A DNA stretch of 64,000 nucleotides from Plantago elongata (Eukaryota > Streptophyta > Magnoliopsida > Lamiales > Plantaginaceae): the NCBI GenBank assembly GCA_036897095.1, contig JAYMSP010000186.1, forward strand, positions 1-64,000, given 5' to 3'. Below the pieces are notes generated by a model. It made no database searches and had not been told where the DNA came from. It worked only from the letters and a program-made list of their open reading frames with translations. This document shows, in pieces, positions 26,601 to 39,400 of this stretch. Position numbers and translations under genes: made by a program. Numbering within the stretch: position 1 is the stretch's first letter; each line of letters opens with the position of its first letter.

Positions 26601-28411
26601 AAATTTACCGTTATAAGACTGAAGAGTACTCTACCGAGGCCACCAACAAGTTCAATATATACCCTGAACAAATTCCTCAATGGTTAATGGACTGGATTCC
26701 TGAGAAAGGTGGTTATCTTATTGGCAATCTGCAGCCTGCTAATATGGATTTCAGGTTCTTCATGCTTGGAAATCTCTGGTCTATTGTATCATCACTTGGT
26801 ACTCCAAAACAAAATGAGTCTATATTGGATCTGATTCAAGCTAAATGGGATGATCTGATTGCTGAGATGCCTCTTAAAATATGTTACCCTGCTATGGAGG
26901 CAGAAGAGTGGCGAATAATCACCGGAAGCGATCCAAAGAATACGTGAGTTTTTCATAGTTGCCTCTCTTGATGATGCATTCATAATCATTTATCATTTCA
27001 TACAGAAGTGATACCTAAGTTTGAAACTGATAATGATCATAGCTTTCTAAGCCAAACAAGGAATAAGGTGTCTGGTTATATCTGAAACTAATCTTTAGAT
27101 ACTGGTTTTGGTAATTTAAGCTGGGCCTAATTTTTACATCTACAACCTGCTCTTTCAAATCGTCTACTTCAACTTTTGTTGGAAGCACCTACGTAATTCA
27201 TGTTTGTTCAGTTGTAATCATGCTAACTTGTGCTACACCATACTACTATTTGCAACATTTATTAAAGCTATCTCACTTTACTATTGCAGACCTTGGTCAT
27301 ATCATAATGGTGGGTCTTGGCCAACACTTTTGTGGCAGGTGAGAACCCGTTTTAGAACTATCGTTTGTGTGATGTAGTTAAGGTTATGTGTTTAACATGA
27401 ATTGCGCTTGTTTAAACCAAGTATTTTAGAAATCCCAAAGATTTTTTGAATATTTTGTCTAACTATGCATACTCAATTACTTTTGCTGATGGACCAGAAG
27501 GTCATTATGGTCCCTAAAATCCTGAAATGTGTCTATTAAGAGAAACTTTATGTGCTTTAAGTAATAATTCAACACTATTTAGTGTAAAACATAATGTTCA
27601 ACTTTTTTAACTAACCGAAACATACTTTCAATAACTGAATCTCAAATGTGTGCTTCTGTCAGCTATACCTGAAAGTTGAACTTTGAGGTCTTTGGTTGAC
27701 ACATAGCAAACTAGGGGTATATTCAATGGGTTTTCTCGAACTTAAGGTTTAGCACACATGCAGTGTTCAGTGGATTTTAATAGCACCCAAGTTTTGTGTT
27801 GGCATGTGATGCCATGTTGAACCTCAGGGAATACGATAATCTGGGGTTGATGACCTTTTACAGTTATATGGGGGTGTTTGCACATGTTCATGTAAGCATG
27901 TTTCATAAGTACCTGAGGAGGTATTTCTCTGTTTGTGCTTTTTAGTTGTTATACATAACTGAAGTAAGAAAGAAAAAGAGACTGTACATAAGCCATAAAC
28001 CTCATAAGCTACTCAAAAACAGTTGCAAGCAGCACTCTCTTTCATTTGGTTGATGGTTATACGTTATCTTCTTTATGTCTGCAGTTCACATTAGCATGCA
28101 TGAAGATGGGAAAGAGTGATCTGGCCGAGAAGGCAATTGCTACAGCCGAGAAAAGGCTTCACAGTGATCGCTGGCCAGAATATTACGACACAAAGAATGG
28201 GAAGTTTATAGGTAAACAGGCCCGACTCTACCAAACTTGGTCTGTTGCTGGATATCTGACCTCAAAGATGCTGTTAGAAAAGCCGGAGCTGGCTTCCAGT
28301 TTATTTTGGGAGGAAGACTACGATCTTCTTGAAACCTGTGTCTGCGCATTGAGCAACTCTTCCCGTAAAAAATGCTCTCGTGGACTTGCCAGGTCTCAGA
28401 TACTCGTTTGA
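23613..28411 (+). CDS. A/N-INVA: Alkaline/neutral invertase, mitochondrial type (GH100)
   Basis: Six exons at 23613-24359, 25339-25498, 25585-25796, 26450-26943, 27290-27338 and 28085-28411 join to 662 residues. The enzyme hydrolyses sucrose to glucose and fructose at near-neutral pH. The first ~170 residues are rich in Arg, Ser and Leu with few acids at the start ([20 protein letters not shown]), as in a mitochondrial presequence. The GH100 core follows: [87 protein letters not shown] and [16 protein letters not shown]. The tail [15 protein letters not shown] closely resembles the end of Arabidopsis A/N-InvA. Intron 3 contains a GAGCTCG-rich repeat. No defects were seen. Confidence 0.95.
25935..26275. 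mobile_element. GAGCTCG-rich non-autonomous repeat in invertase intron 3
   Basis: About 340 bp bounded by words built on GAGCCGAGCTC and its complement, first in one orientation (CTCGAGCTCGGCTCG near 25,977) and again near the right side (GAGCTTGAGCTCGAAAAATG near 26,200, then AACGAGCCGA). This layout fits a MITE or a short inverted-repeat element common in plant introns. Family not assigned. Confidence 0.5.
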
Positions 28412-29040
28412 TGAAGCCATAGGACATTGTCCCAAGGGTTTTGAAGTCGGGGGGAAATGTGTCCTAACTGTACAGATGATAGATTAGGAACTAATTCTGG
28501 ATAACGTATTTGGGATAAGTTATATTCACACAAGTAACAATTATTTTCCTTCTTGTTGTGTATATACAGTAATACAGGCACAAGATTACTAGTGTCTTGT
28601 GTATTCAATTGGAGACAATGTTCCTCGGAACTGAAATAGTCTAGTTTTTCTTTCCTTTTGGTGAGCGAGTGCCCTTAAGTTTTGTAATAGTGGCCTCAAA
28701 GCAGCCAATGATTAGGTATATGTACTTTGTATACATGACACCATTTTTATGTGATGATAGAAAATAAAACCAAGAGTGTTTTGTAAAAGTTATTTACTGT
28801 CCCTTATCTGATTTTTTCCACGTCACGTCATGTTCATAACCAAGAGTACTGGAGACTGATGAGATCTAATAAATACTACAAAATGGGTGTTTGAAGTTTA
28901 GAATAGTGTAAAGGAGATTACCAAACTCCTAATCAACTACGAATAAAGAAAATACCAAAGTAATCCAACTCCTAATCACATACGAACTTATACGTCTTTG
29001 CCAATACTAGAGCCTTACTCGACTTTGTTTAACATGCATA
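28412..29040. other. Invertase 3' region
   Basis: The 3' UTR of the invertase gene and spacer up to the remains of the PPR gene on the other strand. No separate gene seen. Confidence 0.5.
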
Positions 29041-31065
29041 ATGTCTATTACTTTCTCCGCTTCCCTCAGCAACCCTCTCCTCCCAAGAAGATCGAGCCGT
29101 AGTGTCTAACATTAGGTTCATTGAGGAATGTCTTTACCATGGAATCAAGATATTGGCGCCCCTCTAGACCCATATGTTGACATGCACCAAGAACTGCCAG
29201 GCTTTGGCACCTTCCCGCGTCTCTTCATTTCTTCGAGCATTTTAAGTGATAGTTCTACTTGACCATTCATGGCCAAGCCAAGAATTAGAGTGTTCCAGGT
29301 AGAAACACCCTTTTCCTCCATACCATAGAAAATCGATAATGCATCTTCCACACTTCCATATTCATGTACATATCAATAAGAGAGGTACCAAGAATTGGAT
29401 TCAAAGTGAGCCTATTCATCTGTATGTACGCACAAACTGACTTGCCTAGAGCAAAAGCACCGAGTCGGGTACACCCTGAAATCACACTTACCAAAGTTCT
29501 TTCCTCAGGCCTAACTCCTTCACGGTGCATATCGTGAAAATTTTTTTATTACTTAACATGAAATATAGCATTACAATTATAATTGTTGAACAAGACGAAG
29601 ATTCTAGATGCAAATTACCACCAGAATATAATCACCCATTTCAGGGAATCGGGTTATCGAACCCGTGACCTTGTGGTTACGGGTGACTACAAACACTTTA
29701 ACAGTGCATATCGGGTTATCGAACCCGTGACCTCATGGTTACGGGCGGCTACAAACGCTTTGACAGTGCATATCGTGAAATAATGATGGAGTCTCCGTAA
29801 AATTCAATCTCTATTCAGAGAATATAATCACTCATTTCAGGGAATTGAATCCGTGACCTCATGGTTACGGGGTGTCTCAGCTTGACACTCGACTACAAAC
29901 TCTTTGACAGTGCATATCGTGAAATAATGATAGAGTCTCCGTAAAATTGTCATGTTGGGCATAACCAGATATTAATATGTTCCACGACACAACGTCCTTA
30001 TCAGGCATTCTATTAAATAATTCCCTAGCCTTCTCAATCAATCCACACTTGATGTATCCAGATATCATGGTGTTCCAAGATATTCTATTTAAGAAACTAC
30101 CTGTCTTGAACAAGCTCTGTGCTGCCAACACCTCACCACATACTGAGTACATGTGGATTAATGCATTCCGTATATTTACGTAAGACTCAAAGCCAATCCT
30201 TAAAACTAAACAATGGACCGCTACTCCTAGTCTCAAACTCGATACGTTCGCACAAGCAGAAAGAACAGTCACAGCGGTCACCTCATCGATATGAATCCCA
30301 CTGCCATACATTCTCGAGAACAGATCCAAAGCCCCTTTATGCATTCCATTCTGTTCATAACTAGAAATCAATGCAGTCCACGAGAACAAATCCTTCTCCT
30401 CCAGCTCATTAAACAAGATACTAGCCTCCTTCACCCTACCACTCTTACCCAACAGCGCAATCAAAGAACCCGACGCCACTGCATTCTTCTCCGGCACCCG
30501 TGCAAACAACAACTTAGCTTCATCTACTCTCCCCGCAGAAACATATATTCCGCATGGAGCTCCAGGACACGGAATCCAACACAGGACATTTTACAAACAC
30601 CTTCCGTGCACCATCCACATTCCCACACTTAGCATACATACTAATCAAATTATTCACAACAGACACATCACTCCCAAAGCCCATCTTCACCACATGATCA
30701 TGCACCTCCCGCCCCTCAAACTCCAACAATCTAATCGCACATCCCTTTATCAAAATTTGGTACGTGTACTTACTAATCCATAAAGAATCATTTTTCAACA
30801 ACGAGTTATACAGAAAGATTGAATCTTTGACACTTTTACACTCCACAAAAGCTCGGAACATGGTGTTGCAAATGAAACCATCTAATTTTTCGATGGAATT
30901 GAAAATTCTATAGGAATACTGAATGTGAATGAAAGGTGAGTTTGTGGAATGTTTCAGGATTCTGCTTGCGGTGTAAGTGTCTCTGATCAGACCAGTGGAT
31001 ATGGTTTGACACAGAATCTGGTTGAAATGGTTGAGATTGAAGCAGTTTGAGAACAGAGTGTCCAA
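29041..31065 (-). pseudogene. Pentatricopeptide repeat (PPR, PLS-type) gene, broken
   Basis: Starting at ATG 31063-31065, the frame reads through typical PPR units: FICNTMFRAFVECKSVKDSI, VVNNLISMYAKCGNVDGARKVF, LFSWTALISSYEQNGMHKGALDLF, SWNTMISGYIKCGLIEKAREL and VVSWNILISGYAQHDNF. The layout is that of an intronless organelle RNA-binding PPR protein. The coding line is broken at least four times: a frame change near 30,535, the SINE-like insertion at 29540-29909, a frame change near 29,345 (from GTSLIDMYM into the frame starting MEDALSIFYGMEEKG) and another near 29,200, after which HYGSIFLGRRGLLREAEKVI is still readable in a third frame. A functional protein is very unlikely, though the first ~170 codons are open. 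Confidence 0.85.
29525..29924 (-). mobile_element. SINE-like insertion with triplicated head, inside the PPR gene
   Basis: A perfect 15-bp target duplication, GTGCATATCGTGAAA, lies at 29525-29539 and 29910-29924. The 370-bp insert reads on the minus strand as a tRNA-derived SINE with box B-like GGTTCGATAAC (plus-strand 29653-29663), a 3' part and a terminal A-rich tail next to the left duplication. The head region (TACAAAC..CTTT..ACA followed by GTGCATATCG) occurs three times, the inner copies carrying a stretch of the host PPR sequence, so local duplications followed the insertion. Confidence 0.75.
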
Positions 31066-31367
31066 GTTCGAGCAAGATATTGTGGTTCCTGAAATTGGGG
31101 TTTTCTTGAAACTTCATTTGAGAGATGAAACAAGGATTTGCTTGGCCAAACTCATTAATCAATGCAGAAAGAAATGATGTTCGAGTTCGACCCTCTTTTG
31201 CTTACAAATTTGTACAGCTCAATTGGGATTCCTTCATCGTTTTGTCGTCGACTAGGGCAAAATGAATTTGGGAATTTCCCCAAAAACGGAGTCGCTTGAA
31301 TACTCAATGTGATTCAAGTAACTTGGTTTCTATCAAAGGTTGATGGTGAAAAGATTCTGCAATGTAC

Positions 31368-32578
31368 CTTCCAGGCCTAATGACGCAACTAACATCACTT
31401 ATGATGTTTACCTGTTCCTTCTGTGAAAAACCAGAAAGCCTAGTTATGTCCTGTTAGCAGGAACAGATTTGATCAGAATACGAACTGACAATTAGTAAGT
31501 AAGCTTCAAATGCTCAGTGTGAAAAGTTTGTTTTTCCTAGTGGCAGAGAACAAGTGACTGGCATTGTATGAGCTTTAGAAGTAGCTGTATGCATAATTAT
31601 TTGAGACATAGTAAACAACTTAAACAAGACGAAAGAGATCGAGTATCCTCCGATATGGACAAGGAACTAACTGAGAAGTATTCTGTGTACACATAAAAGC
31701 AACAGATCCACTTCTAAAGGATGTTGCTTCTAGACCTCATATGTCCAGGAGTCCAGATTCACTGTCAGTAACGCAAGAAGAAGACTACGCGTTCGGTTTT
31801 CAGATCTGAGAAGTTGTAGAGACCAGAAACCGTAGTTTTAATCTAAAAACAATATACTTCTGTGAGTAAATAAAAGCTTAATCCAGCATGTCCAGAAGTC
31901 CTGCATCAAAGTATAGCCACAAATATTGAAGATTAACCAAATGGGGAACATTCTTACCAAAAACATGCTTGTAAGGGAGTTAGATAGTGTCTGAAGGGGC
32001 TTCCCATCAACAACTCGACACTGAGCTGCTACCGATAAATCTTTGCATCTCACCTCAATGGTAGGCAAATCTATGCCAACTCTACATGGATAGATTGAAA
32101 TTTTAAGTAATACTAATCCTCATCCTTTTCAAAATACCTGTTTCATGAATGCGAGCTCTAAACAGAACAAAACTCACCTATCCGTTCTTTTTCTCATTTT
32201 ATGCAACAGTCTGAGGTTGTCATTTTCGATGTGCTTGATGAGCCTGTCAATTAATGTATGCTTCTCAGTAGCAGTCAGCTTAGCAACATCAACTGTCTTT
32301 CTTCTGTTATGTCCATTCACATCCTGATTGATTTCCCCAAACATTGAAGACCTCAGCCGATCAACATTTGGAAGCTTATCGACAGCAGCCCACTGTAATA
32401 TAGTTTCTTCATTAAAATCGCCATTGACCGAGGAACTTAATGCCGAATCACACTGAAAACACGAATCTTGTTGAAGATGAACTGGTGATGTCAAGCTTCC
32501 TCCAATCTTGGATGGCTCTACCCTCGTTGACTCTATTTCATCTTTGTCAATCATCTGATCCAATCCTGCTCTGCTCAC
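31368..32578 (-). pseudogene. 5' fragment of an ABCG/PDR transporter (exons 1-3 only)
   Basis: Exon 1 (32178-32578), exon 2 (31958-32081) and exon 3 (31368-31450) match the first three exons of the neighbouring transporters, with intact splice sites and an open frame of about 200 codons. Readable marks are [52 protein letters not shown] and VSCVIRPGR. The Walker A exon and all later exons are absent: sequence similarity stops just after the exon 3 donor, about 300 bp before the PPR start. The piece carries its own upstream region, so a short transcript is conceivable, but it cannot encode a transporter. Confidence 0.85.
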
Positions 32579-33415
32579 AGAGTAGTATACCCACAGGCCT
32601 GTAGAGGTGAAACATGAAAATGCAAAGTCAATGTCTATAGTATATACATTATCTTACTTAGGCCATGTAATCAAATGCATTAGATGGACTCAATCAATGA
32701 TGAATACATGATCTAATTAAAGTTCACAAGCAACATGTGGATTGCCCAGTTATGTGAAATCATAATTGTCTGTTTCCTAAATGACAGTTGAGTACTTCAT
32801 GTAAACTATGTGCAACTTACAAATTATAAAACCAGAAGCATAACCATCCTTAACAAGTAGACTTAAATAAAACACGTCCAATCATCATCAGCAAGTTGAG
32901 TAAAAATGTATTCTTTTCATAAAAACAGCTTGGTTTCTCATTCGCATCATCACCAGAGCTTCGTCTCTTCTTCTTTGGCTTGTATCCCCTTCTTCTCCTT
33001 CGTAGTGCGAAAGAGTGCTCTTCCTAGTATAATAGAGACATATAATTCTTTCCTAGTATAATAGCTCGATAGTATTTCACAAACTTATAGATCTGTAAAT
33101 TAAAGCTAAAACAGGTTTCGATTTACAGTTGTCTCTTAGGATCAAGGGACCCTTACCTAGTGAACGTAAAGTTTCTTGCAAACCTCCTAATCTACCGTGG
33201 TGTCAGAAGGATAACATATACCAATATCCCTTGGTCGAATTCTACAAGTCACGAGCTTCATTAATGAACCAAGCCAGCATACTATGTAAACCTCCACATG
33301 GTTCAGCCCAAAGTTTAAGTTGAAACAACTACTAATAGTGGCCGAATTATTAATAAAAGAAACCAAACTTCTTTTTTACATAACAAGATAATAAACTGGG
33401 AACTGTTACAGACCT
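32579..33415. other. Spacer between the transporter fragment and the first complete transporter
   Basis: About 0.8 kb. It holds what would be the promoter of the truncated copy and the 3' flank of the gene ending at 33416. No other gene seen. Confidence 0.5.
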
Positions 33416-36400
33416 CTATCTCCTCTGGAAGTTCAGTTTCTCAGTACAGTAAGCAAATAGAGAAGCAAAAATGATGGGATATAACATCAACATTACACCT
33501 ACAAGAGGTAACATATTGTGCTCATATCCAAAATAATCTCTCAGAAAAGCAGCCACTGCTTTATTCTCCCCAAATGCTGAGATTTCCATTTCTATGTCTC
33601 CGAATTGTGAACTAAGATAACCTTTTAGTGTCCAGGAAGTGGGAACCAGGTAATACAGCCAGACCCACCATTTAGGAATTTGCTGAAAAGATATAGGAGC
33701 ATAAATGGTCAGAGTTTCTTTAATTACATAGGGAGAAAGAAGATCAAAATATATGACTGAAGAATATATCATTCGATATGAACCAAATTTCCATTTATAG
33801 CACCACGTTTTTGAAATACAAGAGCGTCAGTAAAGAGCAAAGTTATTTCATTCTTCAAGATATCATCTAATTGAAAGTAAAGAATTCAGGTCCATAACAG
33901 ATTTTTAAACATGAAGTACCTACTGCATTTGACACTGTACGTGTCCATTAATGTATGATTAGTATGTACTAGAATTAAGTACTTACAGGGCGAGGAATCA
34001 GGTATCCAGCAAACAAATTGAAAACCGTGTAAAATGCTGTTTGTATAGTGACAGCTACAGGTAAGTTTGGCGTCACGGAAATCAAGAACATCCCGAGATA
34101 AGTGTAGTACAGCAGTGAAGAGAATGTACAGTAGAAATACCAAAGGATCTTATACACCGACCAATAGTATCCAATCATTGGATATGTAACGACTGAAAAT
34201 ACAAGTGCTTGCACAAAGACATATGGGATCTCAACGGTCACCTACATAACCAAATGAACAAACTTTGAGAAGTTAGTTGTGATCAGACAAAATAAACTAA
34301 ATTTATCAAGATAACATGTCCAATATTTTCCACAATAAAAGATGCACAGGAACTTCTTTAAGTGTGATGCAGTATATCTAGTGAAAACATTAACAATACG
34401 GTGAAAGCTGACGTTTGGTTCTTGTTGTGAATTAAATCATTATACTCTGTGAGCCTCATTGAGTAGATTGCCAATATTGTTTTCTAGATTTGGCATGGAA
34501 GTTGCAATATTCAAGATCTTAAACACCATCAAAGTGTTGTTGAGGTATCAAAGCTGAAATCAAAGCAGAACTAGAGAATGAACCACGTACTTGTGCTGCT
34601 GAATAAGCCCATGAAGCATACATTCCAGAAAATCTCTCCCTATAAAGCACCGTTCGCTCTCTACCAATGAATGGAAGAGCTGTCGAACAACAGTTTGCGC
34701 CACAGAAAAGCGTAGAAATAAAAATTGAACCAAGCAAAGTGAGAAAACTCTGTTGATTATTTCTGCCAAGACAAATGGAAAAATAAAATCATGTTAAAAA
34801 GGAACTGCAAGAAAAGTTGCAAATTTTTATTATCACTTGAGGATACTCATTCAAGAAATTTCATGATTTCTATCCTGAGAAACACGTAAAATGAATAATA
34901 AAACTAGGACCTATGACCCCGTTTACTTCTATAGGTTAGCCTTCTAAATCATTTACAAGGTTCTACATATTGTTGAGTTTATTTATGTAAAGAAACAAAG
35001 TTTTGAATCAACTCAAACAAATGTTAAAATAGCATCTGATTTAGTAGTACGGACAGATGAAGGTTATTTGAACAGAAGGGAATCAACTCAGAATTCCATA
35101 CTTACATTTTATTGCCTTGACCCCAGAACAGGAAGCCAAAATAGAAAGCCGAAAAAAGAATAAACATAATGCGCATCAAGTTGTATGAAGGGCTTCTCCA
35201 ATAAGACCAGTGCTGCTTCCACAGGCAAATTTTGAATTGTCCCCAACCATTTTGTGAATAACGCCCAGGGAAATACAGATCTTTTGAACCAGAAGGTGGT
35301 GTCATTAACTTTTGCACAAGCTCTTTGTTATTCCTTCAAACAATTTATCCAAATTAAAATGTAACAGTATGAGCCATAACTATATATTGTGATTCGTCAG
35401 TCTGCAATTATATTTACATGCTGCCATAAATGAGAGAATCTCTATTAACTCACTCGTGTAGAGTAGAATTTTCATAAATCCCAGCAAAGTCTATTCCAAG
35501 TGCAGCTTCTGCGGACGTGGATGTGACCTCCAGCATCCATGTAGCAGGATTGTAGTTATCTTTAATTTTTGGAACACCATTTATGCCCTATTACAATGTT
35601 AACAAAACAAAGCACACGCATGGTCTTAGTAAGCTTTGTGACTAAGGAGATGTGTCTCTCTTCAAAGAGAAGCAAGATATGTAACCGAAAAACTTGTGCT
35701 ATGAAGAACTGATTAGAAGCATAAGATATACTCACTTCAAAATATTCAATTACTTCGGAAGACAGATGACCTAAGGGTCCATAATAGATCATGCGACCTC
35801 CAGCTTTCAAGAGTACCAACTGTAAGTAGAAGATAGGTAAACGATCTATCACTCGATGTAAACTTGAGAAAGTCATCCAAATGAACTCATCCTGTTAAAA
35901 AAAAATTGTATTTTTGCAACATGCAGGAATCTGTTCCCAGCGTACAAGTTATTATACAATGTTATAAAGTACACATCATGCTTAATTATTTTTATGGATC
36001 CCTACAACACTAAAAACCAAGCTAGACAAATTATACCTCAGAGTGTCTTCATTAAGAATCAGTCTAAACAGCTATGAGTTTGAACTGAATTATGACTTGA
36101 TTCGCAAATTCGTAATGATTTGATGGTAATAAATTATTTGTGATGTATATATACAAACATCAATTTTCAGTAAATATATTTCAGGTCAAGTACCTCATCA
36201 AATGCTTCGAATATGTCGATACTTGGTTGGTGAATAGTACAGACAATTGTTCTTCCGGTATAAGCCACATTCTTTACAGCCCGCATTACAACGGCTGCTG
36301 CTCTAGCATCCAATCCAGTAGTAGGCTCATCCATAAAGATAATGGCGGGGTTAGCAACAAGTTCCACTGCTATTGTTAGCCGCTTCCGTTGCTCTGTTGA

Positions 36401-39400
36401 GAGGCCATCAACACCAGGCATGCCCACCAATGCATCTTTAATTCCATCAAGTTCAATAGTTTCAAGTACTTCTTGCACAAAGGCCTATAAATGACATTGA
36501 CACATAAAGTTCAATAATACAAATCAGAGTAGATAAAAGTATCAAATACCAAACCAGGACAATGCAAAATTCGTACATGTTTTGTCGTTAAATCAATAGA
36601 TGGGTGAAGACGCAGCCAAGCAGAGAAAATGACGGATTCTTCGACAGTTATTTGAGGAGTATGTAGATCAGTTTGTTCACAGTAACCAGAAATCCTAGCA
36701 AATGTGCTTTGAACTTTCGAATAACCTCCTATTCTAATTTCTCCTTCCACAGTACCACTAGTTTTTCTGCCAGCAAGAACATCGAGAAGCGTTGTTTTTC
36801 CAGCTCCACTGACACCCATTAGTGCTGTAAGAACACCAGGCCTGAATGAACCGGTAATGTCAGAAAGAAGCTTAAGCCTCTTCTGAGTGAAACCATGCTC
36901 CTTCATTGCCTGTAAACAAAGAACTTTAATATATAGAAACCAGGTCTAAAACAATTATTTTTCATTGTTTGGTATTTGCATGAATACCAACAATAATTCA
37001 GATAAATTGAATGATGTGTTTACCGTAGGAGTTTCAATATAGTACTGCAAATCTTGAAACACTATAGTTAAGGGTTCAAATGGTAAAACCAATTTGTCTG
37101 CAATAACACAAATACCCTTTAGTACAGTGAGAGGAAAGCCAGGGGAAAAAAAAACAGAATAGAGCCCTAAAAAAAAGCTCGCCGTTGTGAGATTTTTTGT
37201 ATCTACTAGGAGGAGGAATCTTGCACTCTTGTTCAGCAGGAAAATTGCCTTCTTGTCCTTTACTTCCTTCTGGTCGAGATATTTTATCGCTTGAAATAAT
37301 AGCAGCTGAACCAGGAGCTGATGAATATATGGATATAGTTATGTTGTGCAAATGAGTTTACATTGTATGTTTCACTTCATACATGTTATATAGACTTAGA
37401 GTACCATTTAAGAAACTCAAGGCCAATATAAAGCCAACACTGAAGAACACCGTGAACCCTAAAAGCGCCAATACCGATATCCAGAAAAGATGTTCGCTGA
37501 ATTCAAATCCCCGATTTTCAAGAATTTGCTTTCCTACTGTTGTATTTCCAGAGAGCTCCTTCACAAAACAATTATCAAAATTAGGTGATCTGATGGAATC
37601 TGCCTATATACAAGCTGAAAACAGTAGATACAGCTCCGGAAACAACACCTGGAGCTAAACACTAACCTTGTTCCATCTTGATGCATGAAATTCATTTCCT
37701 GAAAGAGCAATAATTCCATATGATAGAGGCGAAATCCAAAAACCCCACTTTAACCAATCTGGCATGGATGCTGCAAGAAACATGATTACTTGAATGACAT
37801 CCATAAAGAGGGATTTTTAAATAAAATTGTATAGTTGAAAATATTAATTATACAAGTAAGATGAAAAATACTCACGTCTTGGGATATTAAATCCACTGAA
37901 TAACAACAGAAACAGGATTGTCAAACTAGTGATGGTTGAAGATGCAATGTTACTCCGACATATAGAGGCAATGAATCGGTACATCGAGCTAAACGCCACG
38001 TGTGAGACAAATAATACAATTATATGGCGAAAGAACCTGAAAGTAGCAAGACCCGGTATGATAACAGAAAGTACAGTATGCATTGTAGGAATTGTCATGA
38101 AACAAAAACAGAAATTACTCAAAGCTGTTATATTGTGTTCACTAACCTTCCTGTCTCTGGAGTATAACCAATAGTGAAGTAAGTAAGAACTGTCCACACT
38201 ACAGCAACCAACAGCGAGAGAGGAATTCTGATGATAGTGGCTGGTATTGCATATGCCCAAGCAGGGTAAAAGTACAGTTCCCTTTGCTTGTAGAAAATTG
38301 GAAGTCTTGCAACAGTCATAGTAAGTTCAGTCCATACATCAAAAAGGAAAATGATTAAAGAATAGTAAATAGCTCCCAGGTAGTTATTCCCACGGACAAT
38401 ATCGATGCCCATCTGCGTCCTCAAGAATACTGTCATACTGATCAATGCAATTACGACAAGCTGCAAATGGAAAATTTTCCTAGTGTTAAGTGGTTGTGTT
38501 ATACACAAAGAACATGGTTGTGGCGCTTTCACATGTAAGGGGATAAACCTGAAATAAAGGATTGTAAAATAGGTTTTAACCTGAAAAAATTTGAAGATGT
38601 AAACAAAGGAGTTCCTTTTGAGGAGAAGAAATTCTTTCGACATACAGGCTCTGAACAGAGTCCACTTTGAAATAGAATACACACTGAAATTGATAGCATT
38701 CTTGAGACCCCTGGACTTGTCGAATGGAAAAGAGAGTTCCTCGTTAAGTTTCTTTCCATAAGGAGAATCTTTGAACTTCTTTGCAAACATATCAATGGAA
38801 ATATAGCTGTAAGGTTGCTGCGATTCATGCCAGTATTGTTCTTGGTCTTTCCTCGAGATAACCTGGAATAGACTCCAAATGTTACTCCTTTGGCTTGTGA
38901 GATTAGAAAAAAAAATAATAGAAGCACCAATATAGTATTTTTCTTGCCTCTTGAAGGAAATCTGCAACTCCTTTCCTCTCAGGGCATGTAAATCCACAAC
39001 TCCTAAAGAAATCTAAAACATCGCACCGGGCTCCATGATAGATAATATCTCCCTCTCCCATCAATATAATGTCATCAAAAAGATCAAAGGTTTCTGGTGC
39101 GGGTTGGAGAAGCGAAACAAGTACTGTAGCATCTGTTATGTGTGACAGTTGTTGAAGACAACAAATAACTTGATACGTGGTGGAGCTGTCTAAGCCATTT
39201 GAGATTTCATCCATAAATAAAGCTTTTGTTGGTCCAACAATCATCTCTCCTGGAAATGCATTCATAATATGCAATAATTTGTATATTCGGTGGTGAAGTA
39301 CTTCTGCCATACAAAAATATATAGATATATTACTAAAAGTTACCTGTTGTCAGTCTCTTTTTCTGACCACCAGAAATGCCTCGCCTCATTGCATCTCCGA

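Noticed and set aside
29640-29870. tRNA genes suggested by GGTTCGA box B words
   Set aside because: No cloverleaf can be completed; the words belong to a SINE head flanked by target duplications.
38128-38997. 289-codon open frame as a stand-alone gene
   Set aside because: It is exons 10 and 11 of array copy 1 joined by the stop-free 120-bp intron plus flanking intron sequence.
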